NCBI GenBank assembly: GCA_903813345.2 | Contig: CAIIXF020000006.1 | Span: forward strand, 35,626,436-35,690,435 | Length of the DNA: 64,000 bases | Source of the DNA: Owenia fusiformis | Taxonomy: Eukaryota > Annelida > Polychaeta > Sabellida > Oweniidae | Reading direction: 5' to 3' | In this document: piece after piece, positions 24,260-35,607 of the stretch | Layout of the letters: the number at the start of each line of letters is the position of its first letter | Numbering within the stretch: the first letter of the stretch is position 1 | Position numbers and translations under genes: made by a program | The notes under the pieces: model-generated | Database searches by the model: none | The model's input: the letters and a program-made list of their open reading frames with translations, nothing else | Told to the model about the DNA's origin: nothing

Positions 24260-26820
24260 TCTGTTATTGGCCATCAATAAAACTATATTTATATTGTGAG
24301 CATTTATGGGTTTTGATAATAATTGGCTTTATACATGTATGATTAATCAAATGTCATATTGTATCATGTTGGCTAAATCGTTTCAAGTGAAATATTATTT
24401 AGAACTGAAATCGGGGTTCGCTTAGTTTGAGTCAGGGAACAATCACACAGACGGATTAATTAATATTTGTTTTGATACATGAGTATTATAGGTTATAGGC
24501 AGTATCATGAGAACCAAGTAAACGTGTATAGGATTATTTTTTGTTTATTCGGAATTGAGTGAACCATCTGTAGTTTTAATTAAGGATCAATAAATACATC
24601 TAATCAAGATCAAATATTAGAAATCTATTTTTGACTGGATAAATTTTTGTTCGAATGTCAAACAGAACCTTCACGTTCTTTATTCATTTGGAACTTTGGT
24701 TTGAATTATTTCAATCAAATGTGTGTTGATACCCCGGGCCAATGCCATTAATTGACAAAATGTTGCAATACATCGCACGCTCGGTCTTAACTGTGTTCAT
24801 CGACGGGAGCCGAGTGAACGAAGATGGTTGCAATAGGGGGGGGGGGCATTATTGTCTTTATTACAAATTACTTTTATACATTATAACATACATAGTAAAC
24901 GCGACCCGATCGGGGAAGGGATTGGGGTTGTGCACAATTTGCTATCACTTTATACATGTTTTATTGCCAAATTAATATGAGTAAGCTGGAGTAACATAAA
25001 TATTTATTTAGTATTTTGTTACCACACATCAAAAGGCGCATTTGAAGTTCAGAAAATGCAAGAAGACTTGGCTAGACATTATGTACTTACATATTTATAT
25101 GTTACGTATTTATTTTGTATTCAATTCGAATTCTCGCACTCCTTGAACCACCCCCACCCCTTGGCTACGGGTATAAGTACATTCGGCACACGGAGAGAAT
25201 AATATTAGACTTCTGCAACGCAACTAATAAGAGAGACCTAAAATGAAAATAATGTAACAAGTGCTCTACTTTGGTGATAAAAATAACTGTTCCTGTAAAA
25301 ATATACAATTGTAGTCCATCACAAAGTTCATTTATTTCATGAAAGCGTCAAGGGACAATGCATCTAAACACTAAGATAAACAATTAATTAACTTCTGAAG
25401 AAACATCCTGTAGTGGAAAAAAACAAATGGCCTTTCATAACGGATTAGAATAGCCAGTCTGTCTGATTGTATAATATATTAGATACATTTTAAATTCTTT
25501 GGGAAATGAAAAATAGTTTTTTTCTGGCTGTTTAATGAAAACATAAAAATAAAAAGATGAAAAATTCCCATTCATTAACATCTACATACCCCTAGTGGTA
25601 TGGGCCCTGTGATTGCTACAAATGGACATGCATAATAGATGATGTGTTGTGTTTGAAAGGTGGCTTTGCCTCCATGTTTTGGTTAATAAATGATATTATA
25701 AACTTTATTGATCGTGAATTCACCTTTCCAAATTCAAATCCCAAATAAATAAAGCACACAATTCAAGCGTGACACAAAAAGAGCAAAACTGAAAACCCTT
25801 TAACCTATAGTGCCCGACATTATGTTAATAAATAATTTCTACATGTTGAAATATATTGCTATTTGATTGAGTTCAAGACAAAACTTTTTGGAATTGTTTC
25901 ACATAATGTAATATTCCTCGGATTTGGTGCATACAGATGTTTTACAATCAGAGACAAGGGTCTTATACGGGGTATTCTATTTGGCAAACCAATCAATAAG
26001 TAGTATTAAATTATCACAAGGTAAATAACTTAATCCCTTTTAAAATTGCGGTTAAGTAGCATCTTAATTACAGTAAAGAAAGATCATCTAGGAATTATTT
26101 CTGCCTCTCATTCCTTAAACCGGCTTCGTTAAACAGTGTCAAGATATTTAAGTCAGAGCCAAAAACAAGACTATTTTTATATTTAAATCCCCTCACCTTG
26201 TCAATGTTTATGTCTGCATCTGGTTTTTCCTAGCTTTTGGAGGGAGACAATATACACATAGATTAATTACTGGCCATGGACAGGGGGCACAGAAACGAAC
26301 ATTCTGGGATCATTAGGGATAATTGGGGAAGGGGGATGGGTGGTGTTGAATAGAAAAGTCCGGGAGTGAAGTTAAGGGGTCCTGAAATCTTCCTTTTGAT
26401 ATTTAGTGCTTGAATGAAGACTTGTTTCCACTCCACGCACTCTAGTAGAATTTAAATATTTGATCCAAAGGAGTTATTTTTAATCAAAAATCAAAAATGA
26501 TTAAATGCTTGCTGCATGCAAACATACTACACTTAAATTGAAATGCTTTACTTAGTTAATTAACGCAGTAGTCACATGACACACGGATAAGACGTACCTG
26601 GGCCGAGGATAAGCAATATTTATCTCTCAATAGGTATGATAAGTGTGAACTTTTTATTCCTGAGAATTAGTAGTTAGTAGTGCTTATTACTTATGGATAA
26701 GACATTAAGTATTCTTTCTTAGTAGTGCTTAGAAAATAGTGTTTCACGTTGTGGTAGTTACACAATATGTATAACTTGCCATATTTGGAGCTTTTAACTA
26801 ATATCCATAACAATACTTAC

Positions 26821-27213
26821 TGCTTTGACAAGCTTGGAATATGATGATTTTGGGTTTGCCAGCTAGTTTCTTGCAGTTTTCTCCATTGAAGTAGTTGTAT
26901 ATCTCTTTGTACGGTACTGTTTTTCCATCTACCCCATAGACAGCATCTACAGCACCATGAGAGAGAATCACCAGAACGAAAGAGTCAGCATGATCTTGAG
27001 TACTTTCTTCAGTCAATGTTTTTCTAATAGCTCCAGCAGTCAGATCATTCTTAACACATACTATATACTTGAATCTTGTAAACACTCGTTTTAGTCTATC
27101 GACATCGTGTACTGTGCCATAACGGTTCGGCATTCTCGGGTAGAAGTCGAAATTGTTGATAATTAAACAGCGGCCTGTGGGCGATGAAGCATTGGTATAG
27201 GGAGCTGATTCTC
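26821..27213 (-). CDS. caspase large-subunit (p20) exon with catalytic His and Cys
   Basis: This exon encodes nearly the whole p20 subunit of a clan CD cysteine protease. The acceptor (tatgccttactttcag) leads into the codons for ESAPYTNASSPTGRCLIINN and FDFYPRMPNRYGTVHDVDRL. Next come FVLVILSHGAVDAVYGVDGK, where His of LSHG is catalytic, then KTVPYKEIYNYFNGENC and PKIIIFQACQS, where the Cys is the nucleophile. NRYGTVHDV supplies the substrate-binding Arg of the usual R-x-GT-x-x-D pattern. The active-site pentapeptide reads QACQS instead of the common QACRG. The donor is strong (AAAGCA|gtaagt). Length is 393 nt, phase 1 to 1. The ATG just upstream (27236-27238) lies in the acceptor tract, so it is probably not a true start. 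Effector cutting activity is expected but not proven, given the QACQS variant. Confidence 0.9.
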
Positions 27214-28001
27214 CTGAAAGTAAGGCATATTTAGACAATTGTATTGGTGTATGCTTTCATGAATTATACACCTCTGCTTAATTAACTAGATCTCAACTAA
27301 TGTATGATTGACGTAGAAAAATTACAATTTAGCGTACAATTTGGCGTATATTTACAAGGGTGTGTAATGCAAACTACTGATAACACTCTCGCTCCCTTGG
27401 CACAAAAGGGAAACAACTAAAATGATAATTATTTGTGCATTACTATTATAAATCTCGATGACAACACCAATGCAAAATTTTAATACCGTAATGTTTGGTA
27501 CCCTTAGAAGGAAGTGTTGAAAAAACCTAAAAGAGGTAGTTAAAAAGTAAGGGTAGACGACAGTTACTCGAGAAAGACGAGAACATGTATCGTGCATGGT
27601 ACAAAAAGCCAATTTTATTAGGAATACACATCACATACGTTTAGATTTTTATTCCTATTCACTTACTTCGGATTCGCTTAGTTTGCATTTCGCCTGTTTC
27701 TCATCGTTAGTGAGTGACTTCGCTATTAATTTTTAATGATCATTCTTTGAGGCATAGGGGAATAAAGCCAATAGTTGATTGTATATATTTGTATTTTGAA
27801 GTTAATGTATTCATATCTTATTGTTTCTATTTGATTGCTTTGTTGTTAGACATAAAATTTAGGTTTTTAAATGAGTAATGCTGACAGTCAATAAAGGTGC
27901 GAATCCAAATACCCAATTTCAAGGTAAAATACGTACGATACAATTTTAGTTTTGTTCCGTATATTGGAACCATATGGACGTCAATCTATTTAGAACCTTA
28001 C

Positions 28002-28014
28002 TGATCGTCCTTAC
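28002..28014 (-). other. candidate 13-nt micro-exon (or recursive splice site) between COR and caspase exons
   Basis: A strong acceptor (cttatatcttttag) is followed 13 nt later by a good donor (gtaagg). The 13 nt encode VRTI plus one base and would convert phase 0 to phase 1, exactly what is needed between the COR exon and the caspase p20 exon. The first bases of the micro-exon are themselves GTAAGG, so the acceptor and that GT together also resemble a zero-length recursive splice site. A second optional 27-nt exon (27667-27693, phase 1 to 1) and a 30-nt one (28202-28231, phase 1 to 1) were also seen. This is inference from splice grammar only. Confidence 0.25.
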
Positions 28015-29370
28015 CTAAAAGATATAAGAATTTTTTTTCTGTACAGACAAATTTCCCTAATTACCAATTTTTTGATTACCGAATTCATTCTTTAGCCTAT
28101 TTGTCTCATGGTACTTCTTAGAAATCTGCAACTCCAAGGAGTAGTAAATCCCAACGAATACTATATTCATGAATCTGTATCTGTCACAATATAATATTTA
28201 CCAGCTACTCCACGCTTGGTTAAGTTATTGACTGATATTAAAAGACGTACATTAGAGATATGTCAGAATTTCCACTGAAAGCATTTGGGTGACCATTCAA
28301 AGGCACAAATCATAATTTAAGACAATATTTGAGACCTGATATCTGGCCGGGTGTCACAAAGAAAGTAAGACACTTTTGACAAGTATTTTCTCAGCGATTG
28401 ATAAACTAAATTCATTAAAAATTTGTACAAAGTAGTCCAGGAGTATTCCTAGAAAGTAATAAAAAAATATGATAAAATCAAGTAATTAAAGCCCACAATC
28501 ACATTAGGCGACCATTTTGAATTACACGAGGCTTGAATCAGAAAAAGAATCGACTCTTAATTGCCTTTCATTTGAGTATAACAAAGCTATACTTCAGAAA
28601 GCCAAAATTCCTGTTTTCCCGACCCCCCTCCCCCCCAAGACATGGTCCTTATGGGCCAGGGTGAAATAGATAGATGTTGTGAATATACTACTAAGATTTT
28701 AGATAAAAATATTTATTACTTGGTTTAAAATGAAAAACATAGATTTTCGCAAAAAGTTCCCGCGATTTTTAAAGCAGCGGCCATCTTGAAAAAACTATAT
28801 ACCAATATGTACATCTTTTCACAAAATATGAAGAAAATCCGTCCACTATTCTGGAAGGACGGACGGATGAACGGAGGGCTTCACTTTATCCCGAATATCA
28901 TTATTTGTGATAAATATACTCAGGACACCTTAATCTTCAACTTCCTATGTGTCTTTCTGGGAGATTGTATAAGATGTCATTCTTGTACATTTATTTGAAA
29001 CAAGTATTATCCTTAGAACTCTTCTTAGAATTTTCTGTTATAATAATCTGCCTTATTCAGAAACCTTTTAAAGATTCATTCATCCCATTTTAGTAAGATT
29101 GCAATATTTATTTCTGCATCACTATCGGAAATGTTTTAAGATCCAGGCATTATTAAAAAATATCGCGAAATAGAAACAAGAGCGTTTCTTTTGCATATCC
29201 TATAGAATTAAGACAATTGTTGTGCATGAAAACAAAGTGTACGCATTTAGTCATAATTTGGGAGTAATGCAAGGCTAGACGATCCGAGTATCTCAAACGG
29301 GCAATTTAGTACTTTATAATACCATAACTGAGCTAAAACAATCTATCATATTATGCAAAAATATGCCTAC

Positions 29371-30588
29371 CATGTGTGCAGTGTTGTACCATAGTTTATA
29401 TTGATCCAGTTTTATCGGATGGTGGTGAGATTTACATTGTTTGTAACCACGATTAATATCCTTCTCTGAAATAGGCACTAAAGTTCGCTTTTCCTCTTGC
29501 ACATTCGGACAATTACACCTTACAGATATCTCAGGGTCGACATTTGGACAATAGTTCTTTATGGTTGTCCTCAGCATTGCCTCGATGTCCTCGCGGATTT
29601 TGATACACATAGCGTTGTTCTCCTGATCCGTTCTTTCTTCCAATGTTTGGTGGATTTTCAAATCTAGGTGATTGTCTTCAGCTAAAAGTGTTAATACACA
29701 ACAGCCATCACCAACTTCAAACCTACCATAATCAAAGAACACATTGCCATATAAAGGCCATATATTTTTCAGGCAGATTTTGGCGACTAGCCTATGAAAT
29801 AGCCCTTTGGGGAGAAAGGTGAATTTGTAGAAAAGCGTGCCACCAACTAATGGTTTGTCTCTAATGAAATCACCGGGCTCTGGCTTGGGAAGCAAACAAG
29901 GCACAAAGAATTGTCTTTTCCCTTGATTACTTTCCTGGTTATTTTCAAATGGACAGATCAAGTCAAAACGCTGCATGAGTTCGATCAGTACGTCGCTATG
30001 AATCGATATATCAGCGTAAAGCTTCTTCCACACGGTTTCAATAAATTCTTCCTTAAGCACACCATCTTTATCCAGTTTCTCCCAGACGGTGCTGCCAAAG
30101 ATGTTCCGTCCTCTCGAGTCTCGATGGAACTCGGGAACTGTTATAATACTCTTGAATACATCGATGAGCCACTGAGGATCAAGGATAACTAGATCACTGA
30201 GGCTGCTTTCATTGAAGAAAATCATGTCTCCGACTGAATGATAAAATTCAAGGCAAGCTGTGACAGATGCCTTGTCCATTCCTTCTTTCAAACCAATCGC
30301 TTTGACTTCTTCAAACTTAAGGAAATGCACTTGTGCTCCACCTTGGGATTTTACTTTTAATCCACGCAGATTTTTCTCAAGAAGCAACCATTTAACAGGT
30401 ACCTCCTGCCCCCAGAATCCTTGACCTTCTGCGAGCTGCACGATTGTCTCCTTAAGTTCGTTTAACTCTTGGTCGTCATCGGAATTGTTATCGACTGCGA
30501 TGTATGGTTTGTGAACGTGATGAAAGTAGATTTTGCCGTGGAAGTTCTTTTCTATATGGCGAAAATAGTTGTTTATGTACTGATCGGT
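29371..30588 (-). CDS. COR-domain exon of the Death-Roc-COR gene
   Basis: A 1,218-nt, 406-codon exon, phase 0 to 0, with acceptor aattattttcag and donor CACATG|gtaggc. It encodes the COR (C-terminal of Roc) domain, the dimerisation and regulatory partner of the GTPase. Visible landmarks are YINNYFRHIEKNF at the start, PVKWLLLEKNLRGL, the LEFYHSVGDMIFF segment, LVILDPQWLIDVFKSIITV, the VWEKLDKDGVL winged-helix-like stretch with LMQRFDLICPF, and FFVPCLLP. The COR-B half begins near LFYKFTFLPKGLFHRLVAKI. The tail holds Cys/His-rich CNCPNV and QCKSHHHPIKLDQYKLWYN, as in invertebrate ROCO proteins of this class. There is no internal stop and the exon is unusually long. Its phase-0 end does not match the phase-1 start of the caspase exon downstream. 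Confidence 0.9.
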
Positions 30589-31023
30589 CTGAAAATAATT
30601 TAGAGATGATTTAGTGTAGTCAACCAAAAGTCATAGATGAATTTCATAACGTTCTAATACTTTTCCATTTCACCAAATTATTGACTCCATTTTGTCCGGC
30701 AGGAATATATACGTTGCATTAACAGGTTTCTAAGGTCCTTTGGCAAAAAAGATTCTTCCCGAAGATGTTCTTGTGGGACAGATTTTTATACCAGATTCGC
30801 GAAATTTCGCAGTACATTCACCAGTATCAAAATTTGCGCGATTTGAGGGACATTTACCTAACTTTGCATGATTTGGATATTTCGGGACCATTAACAAAAT
30901 GACATTCACATACATTTGCTGGACATTTACCAAAATTCTCGTGTCCCGAAAATTGGTCAAATTTTGATAAAAGTTGCGGGTAAATCACGCTCGTCGCGGG
31001 TCGGTTGACAGCACTGTAATGTG

Positions 31024-32170
31024 AAATCTGGAATACACTCCCCTAAATAAGTTTGGCAACCTTTTCTCCCCCATTGAACTACGTGTTAAAGCCCCTTTAC
31101 CTTTGACTTTTATTTACTTAACCTGCGATGAAAATACTAATACTATCGATGAAAGCGTAATTTGACTTTATTTCCAATACCTCCAAATTTTTTCAATTTT
31201 TTTCCTCAATTACAATAAGTCGAAAATTGACGATAAATTTGATGAATTTTTGAAAATCGACATTCCCATGTTAACCAAAAGGAAATGGTAGGTTTGCCGC
31301 AAATCATATGACAGAATATCCATCCATACGAGTCCTTGCAAAAAATACGACTTACACCCCAGTCACATTTCCTGCGTCCGCCGTGCGGCCTATCATTTCT
31401 GCGGCCAGCGACAAATGTGTGCGACAAATGTGACTGGGGTGTTACACCCCAGTCACATTTGTCGCACTGCGGCCGCAAGTCGACCGCAGAACAATTAAAT
31501 CGGTGAATTTCTGCGGCGAGCGAAGAAAAACTACGCTCGCCTTGCGGCCTCCGTACGGCGTATGCAGATTTTTACAGGCCGCAGGGAAGGCGTAGAAATT
31601 ATAACTCGGAGTTATAATATTTGTTCATTTCTGAGGTCCCCGTAGAAATCAACTGGCTCAACAAGATTGAATCATTATTTGTCAATGTTTCACGATCACT
31701 TTTCATTTGATATTACATCCTAGCACTTTGAATAACATTTATAAATTGTCCTGATGTAAATAAAATGAAAAAAAACTATTATTTATCAATAGAAATTTAA
31801 AATTCACCTTGCGGCTGCCGTGGGAAATGTGACTGCAAAAGTATAAGAGCGCAGAAATTCTGCGGCGAGCGTAGAAAAGCTACTGGCCGCAGAAATGATA
31901 GACCGCAAGAAAGTGTGACTGGGGTGTTAGGTACATGTAGGAAATTGAATTTGCTAACTTTATTAAAACAAAAAATTAATATGTTTCTTCAATTTTGAAG
32001 TCAAAATTGTTTTTCAAAAAACCTTTCCCATTGAAATAACACAGGAGGCGAAACATTATTTTCAAAAATGACTTTGAAGCGCTGTTAATTTAGTATTCAT
32101 CAAATAAACTAAACACTTAGTGTACAAAAAAGTTAGACAATTCGATTTTCTATATAAAAATATTTTTTGT
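31024..32170 (+). repeat. left arm of a dispersed inverted repeat flanking Roc exons
   Basis: The block 31024-31305 (from ACACTCCCCTAAATAAG to GGTAGGTTTGCCGCAAATC) recurs inverted at 34967-35255 and, in part, directly at 33965-34150. The block 31930-32170 (TTGTTTTTCAAAAAACC ... CGATTTTCTATATAAAAATA) recurs inverted at about 34180-34440. The arm is interrupted by two MITEs (31355-31926). It lies in the intron between Roc exon 5 and the COR exon. Confidence 0.7.
31355..31926. mobile_element. two adjacent Harbinger-like MITEs sharing a TTA target
   Basis: Element 1 (31355-31441, 87 bp) and element 2 (31445-31926, 482 bp) both begin CACCCCAGTCACATTT and end with its complement. TTA lies at 31352-31354, 31442-31444 and 31927-31929. 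Their junction forms a perfect 45-nt palindrome (31421-31465). Interiors share GCGGCC-rich stretches (TATCATTTCTGCGGCCAGCG and its mirror). A 3-bp TTA duplication suggests PIF/Harbinger mobilisation. No transposase is present. Confidence 0.8.
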
Positions 32171-32503
32171 TGAATCTTTTTTGGACACCCTGTATATCAA
32201 TTTTTATACTAGGTTAAGTTTTATGAATGTCCCGATTCCAAGTCAATCGATGAAAAAATTAATTAAATTATATGTATATACTTTTCTTCCTCATTTTGTT
32301 ATAAATATCGGAGGACGACTTTTTTCAGGATAAAAAGTCTGTAATCTTGAGTCTTTGAATAGAAGTATGTTCAATTTCACCCATCTAGTTTATGATATTC
32401 TTCCAATTGACATTTTTTCATTATTTAATGGTTAACGATTTTCATGATCAAGAAAAATAACCTAGATTTTCACCCGCAAAGTAGTATAAAGTTATCTTTG
32501 GAC

Positions 32504-32634
32504 CTTTAACTTTTCCACATTAAGAGCATCTTTGTGTGTTCCGACTATGATGACAGGGGGACTCAGTGATTCAGATTCAGGAGATGACTTCCCAGCATGA
32601 GTGTGGATTGAGTTCAACCAGTAATCGAGGTAAT
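32504..32634 (-). CDS. Roc domain exon 5 (G4, THKD)
   Basis: This exon carries the guanine-specificity motif of the Roc GTPase. The acceptor (cattttcatttatag) leads into YLDYWLNSIHTHAGKSS, then PPVIIVGTHKDALNVEKLK. VGTHKD corresponds to the G4 N/TKxD motif, and YLDYWLNSI is the helix before it, typical of ROCO proteins. Phase is 1 to 0 over 131 nt, linking exon 4 to the COR exon without a frame break. The donor (TTAAAG|gtccaa) is the weakest in the gene, but translation past it meets a stop within four codons, and the next exon begins in the right phase. An N-terminal insert of Ser/Pro/Glu (SSPESESLSPP) is seen. Identification as Roc is firm; the exact 3' end is less so. Confidence 0.8.
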
Positions 32635-32741
32635 CTATAAATGAAAATGAGACGATCCCGTTTTTTTATAAATACCAAATAGGAATTATCGAAATGAACA
32701 ATCAGTTATTAATTGATGCTGTACATTCTGAGTATACACAC

Positions 32742-32943
32742 CCTTGACCTTTTCCGGGGCAGCGGTGTCGGGTTTTGGTCCATCACGGGATTGTCGTATT
32801 GTCTTAACTTTCTCATCCAGGTCTTTAGATAGGTCCACGACCAACAGATAAATGGCTCTGTTCGTTAAGAACGTCTGGTGAGTTGTGTAGAAGACGTGCT
32901 GTCCACCAAAGTCCCAAAAGGATAATTTTAGCCGCTTTTCCTC
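32742..32943 (-). CDS. Roc domain exon 4 (G3, DxGGQ)
   Basis: This exon carries the G3 switch-II motif of the Roc GTPase. The acceptor (actttcacatcccag) leads into EEKRLKLSFWDFGGQHVFYT and then THQTFLTNRAIYLLVVDLSK. DFGGQ followed by xxFYTTHQxFL is diagnostic for Roc domains of the ROCO family, and the hydrophobic YLLVVDL strand follows as expected. The chosen donor is CAAGG|gtgtgt, giving phase 0 to 1 and 202 nt. An alternative GT lies eight bases upstream (AAAAG|gtcaag) but would not match the phase of the next exon. The C-terminal part (DGPKPDTAAPEKVK) is a polar linker. Phase and motif order agree with the flanking exons. Confidence 0.85.
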
Positions 32944-33125
32944 CTGGGATGTGAAAGTACAACAACAGATCAGAAATGAAATGACCATCACATATCACAG
33001 TTATAATTAATTAATCACGTACTAAAATGAGGTTTACTTTCTATTAATGACTATTTTCAATTATTAATTAAGTAACAAAAAGTAATTGCAATTATCTTCG
33101 ATTGATGAAGGCCTTTTGAACTCAC

Positions 33126-33235
33126 TTGGTTTTTACCATCTTTTAACCTTAAACACTTGCTTGTTATTGTATCTGGTATGTCATCTGGAGTAATAGTACA
33201 AGTAGCACCTATACTGGTATCTCTAACATGTTCCC
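33126..33235 (-). CDS. Roc domain exon 3 (inter-switch insert)
   Basis: A 110-nt exon, phase 1 to 0, with acceptor gatatttttag and donor AACCAA|gtgagt. The peptide includes GEHVRDTSIGATCTITPDDI and then PDTITSKCLRLKDGKNQ. It is probably part of the surface insert of the Roc domain that precedes the G3 strand. It is placed by phase: exon 2 ends in phase 1 and the G3 exon starts in phase 0, which is exactly what this exon bridges. There is no recognised motif, so homology alone would not have identified it. Confidence 0.65.
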
Positions 33236-33376
33236 CTAAAAATATCACAACATGTGCAAGAAGTTTTCACTTTGTTGTCATGTGCTATTAACTCTAGACA
33301 TTTTTTCACGTTGGGAAAAGGTTAATTCTCGGCTTGGCGTTAATGCCGGTTAGGCCGATACGGGGCCGATACATAC

Positions 33377-33472
33377 CAGATCCTCTGTCTCTGACAGCAC
33401 GCAATAAATTCTTAGCAATTTCACTGTCGTATACATCTTGGGGATCATCTGTATCTTCCTTCGATGTGAATC
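33377..33472 (-). CDS. Roc domain exon 2 (inter-switch insert)
   Basis: A short 96-nt exon, phase 1 to 1, with acceptor tttcag and donor TCTG|gtatgt. It reads FTSKEDTDDPQDVYDSEIAK followed by NLLRAVRDRGS. It is acidic at first, then a basic amphipathic helix. It lies between the G2 and G3 motif exons, where ROCO proteins of the Death/MFHAS1-like type commonly carry a poorly conserved insert. No catalytic motif is visible. It was recognised from the splice signals, open frame and phase agreement on both sides rather than from strong homology. Being symmetric, it could be skipped without shifting the frame. Confidence 0.65.
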
Positions 33473-33964
33473 CTGAAATAATGATTCTAATTAAAACTTA
33501 AAACTGTGATATCTAGTGAGAAAAAGTTTGTTGTTAAAATGGTTATTTAAACCCAGGGGCCCAATATATTGTATTTGAGAAAATCAACAGGACAACCAAC
33601 GGAACAATCAACTGTCAAAATTGAACACAATAAGTCAAAAAACAAAAACAATGTTTTTTTGGGGATTTATTTTTATTTTAACCCCTTACAGTAGAAGTAA
33701 TAAATATGTCTCTTCTGGACCAAACCAATCTGTTCAAACTGAAGAAGAAAGCCAATCGGACTGGAACAAATTTGAGCAGGCTTTTTAAATTTTATTTTTA
33801 ATTTCTATTGATGTAAGTGGAAATTCATGGCTAGGAACAATCATCGAATTGATACTGTTAACAAATTTGTTCAAGCCTCAGCATTGGTAAGTTGATAAAC
33901 AAACTTGTTTTACATCAAATAACACGAAAAAATCAGGGGGTTACTTTAATTGTGTTTTTAAGAG

Positions 33965-35255
33965 ACTCGATCTCTATAATGAAAACGTAACTTGACTTTA
34001 TTTCCAATTCCTCCAAATTTTCCCAATATTTTCTTCAAATACAATAGGTGAAAAATTGATGATAAATTTGATAGATTTTTGAAAATCGTCATTCCCATGC
34101 ATGTTAACCAATGGATAACGGTGGGTTCGGGGCAAATCAGAAATTAGGATATCTATTCAGTAATATATTCAACAAAAAATATTTTTATATAGAAAATTGA
34201 ATTGTCTAACTTTTTGTGTGTTTAGTTTACTTTATGAATACTAAAGTTACAGACCCTCACAGTCATTTTGAAAACCATTTTTCGCTTGCTGGATTATTTC
34301 AATGACAGGTTTTTTTTTAAAAACAATTTTGACTTTAAAAACCTTTTACTTTGTTGAACCCTAAGAAACGATTCACATTTTTGTTAAATAAAGCTAGCAA
34401 TTTTCAATTGTTTATGCAACTTGTATTTTTTGCAAGGACTCGGATGGATGGATATTGGAGAGGTTAAGCTAACGATGTTTTTCACAACGTAACCGTGAAC
34501 GCAAAGTACAAAAATTAACAAAGGAATGTATCGAGCGCTCATAATTTTATGCGCGCTTAGTCTACTTCAGATACTCTTTCAGCTTCAGAGTTTCGGGTTT
34601 AGAACGGGAGATTTGAAATTTGACGTTGGGTCAACGGGAACCATTTTACTCGTGTCTATTGAACACTATGCTGTCAATTTTGATTTCGATGCACAGTTGA
34701 ATTCTTGCTGAACACGATGATGTATGTCATGCATGATTTAGCGCCAAAAATCTTACGAAACGAGCTCGTTTAAAATATGTATTAGAAAACCAGCTATAAA
34801 CCGCATCAATGACATACTATAGAATCATTACACGCTATGGTGTAGTCTAAACAAACACTGGATTTGAACGGCTATTTATATGAGAAGGCTACATGAATTT
34901 GTATATGGTCGAGTGATACGTACAGGTTCAGTTTCGATTATATATGCAAAGCTTAACCTCTCCATTCTGTCATTTGACTTGCGGCAAACCTACCATTTTC
35001 AATTGGTTAACATGGGAATGTCGATTTTCGAAAATCCATCAAATTTATAATCAATTGTCGACCTATTGTAATTGAGGAAAAAAATGAAAAAATTTGGAGG
35101 TATTGGAAATAGAGTCAAGTTACGTTTCCATCGATATTATAAGTATAATTTCATCGCAGGTTAAGTAAATTAAAATCCAAACGTAAAGAGGCTTTAACAC
35201 TAAGTTCAATGGGGGAGCTTAGGTTGCCAAACATATGGAGGGGAGTGTAATTGAA
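33965..35255 (-). repeat. right arms of the dispersed inverted repeat
   Basis: 34180-34480 and 34967-35255 are inverted relative to 31024-32170. 33965-34150 is in the direct orientation. The family shares TTTATTTCCAATACCTCCAA and CATTCCCATGTTAACCAA. The copies diverge by substitutions and small indels, as expected of old transposon copies. Confidence 0.65.
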
Positions 35256-35607
35256 AATCAACAAGAGGTCGACGCTCATCGAATGTCTTCTAGTGGTTTA
35301 TTTACTTTCCATTTTTAAATTTCCAGTTTTATTCACTTTTTTGATAATTACAATTAGGATCGATGCGGCTTTCAAATATCGGATGATTAATTGATAATTC
35401 ATGATCAGTATCAATCAACTTTCAAAAATGAACATTTACATATTCCCATCAATTATTGTGACATAGTGTATTGGCATTGTCAAATGTGACTCTTTACAAA
35501 AATACAACATGTATTTATAAAAACAAGCAATCTATTAAATGCATGCCCGTTTTTTCCTCACAATCCTTGTTTTATCTAAATGTAAAAATTGAGAATTATC
35601 AAATATA

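Larger units (their letters stand above)
18100..26820. other. intron between caspase p20 and p10 exons, right part
   Basis: It holds the elements listed at 19788, 23152, 23755 and 23978, plus a copy of the dispersed motif CCTGCGTACAGAGTCTAGTT at about 20028. The rest is AT-rich with no coding potential that I could support. Small open frames (19195, 20446, 20656, 22425 and 24742) show no family features. Confidence 0.5.

Noticed and set aside
27236-27238. ATG in front of the caspase p20 exon as a true start codon
   Set aside because: It lies inside a good polypyrimidine-AG acceptor (tatgccttactttcag), and the caspase homology starts after that AG. An internal exon is more likely than a start, although a separate caspase gene is not excluded.
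29911-30192. Plus-strand frame opposite the COR exon
   Set aside because: It is a shadow of the real coding exon on the other strand.
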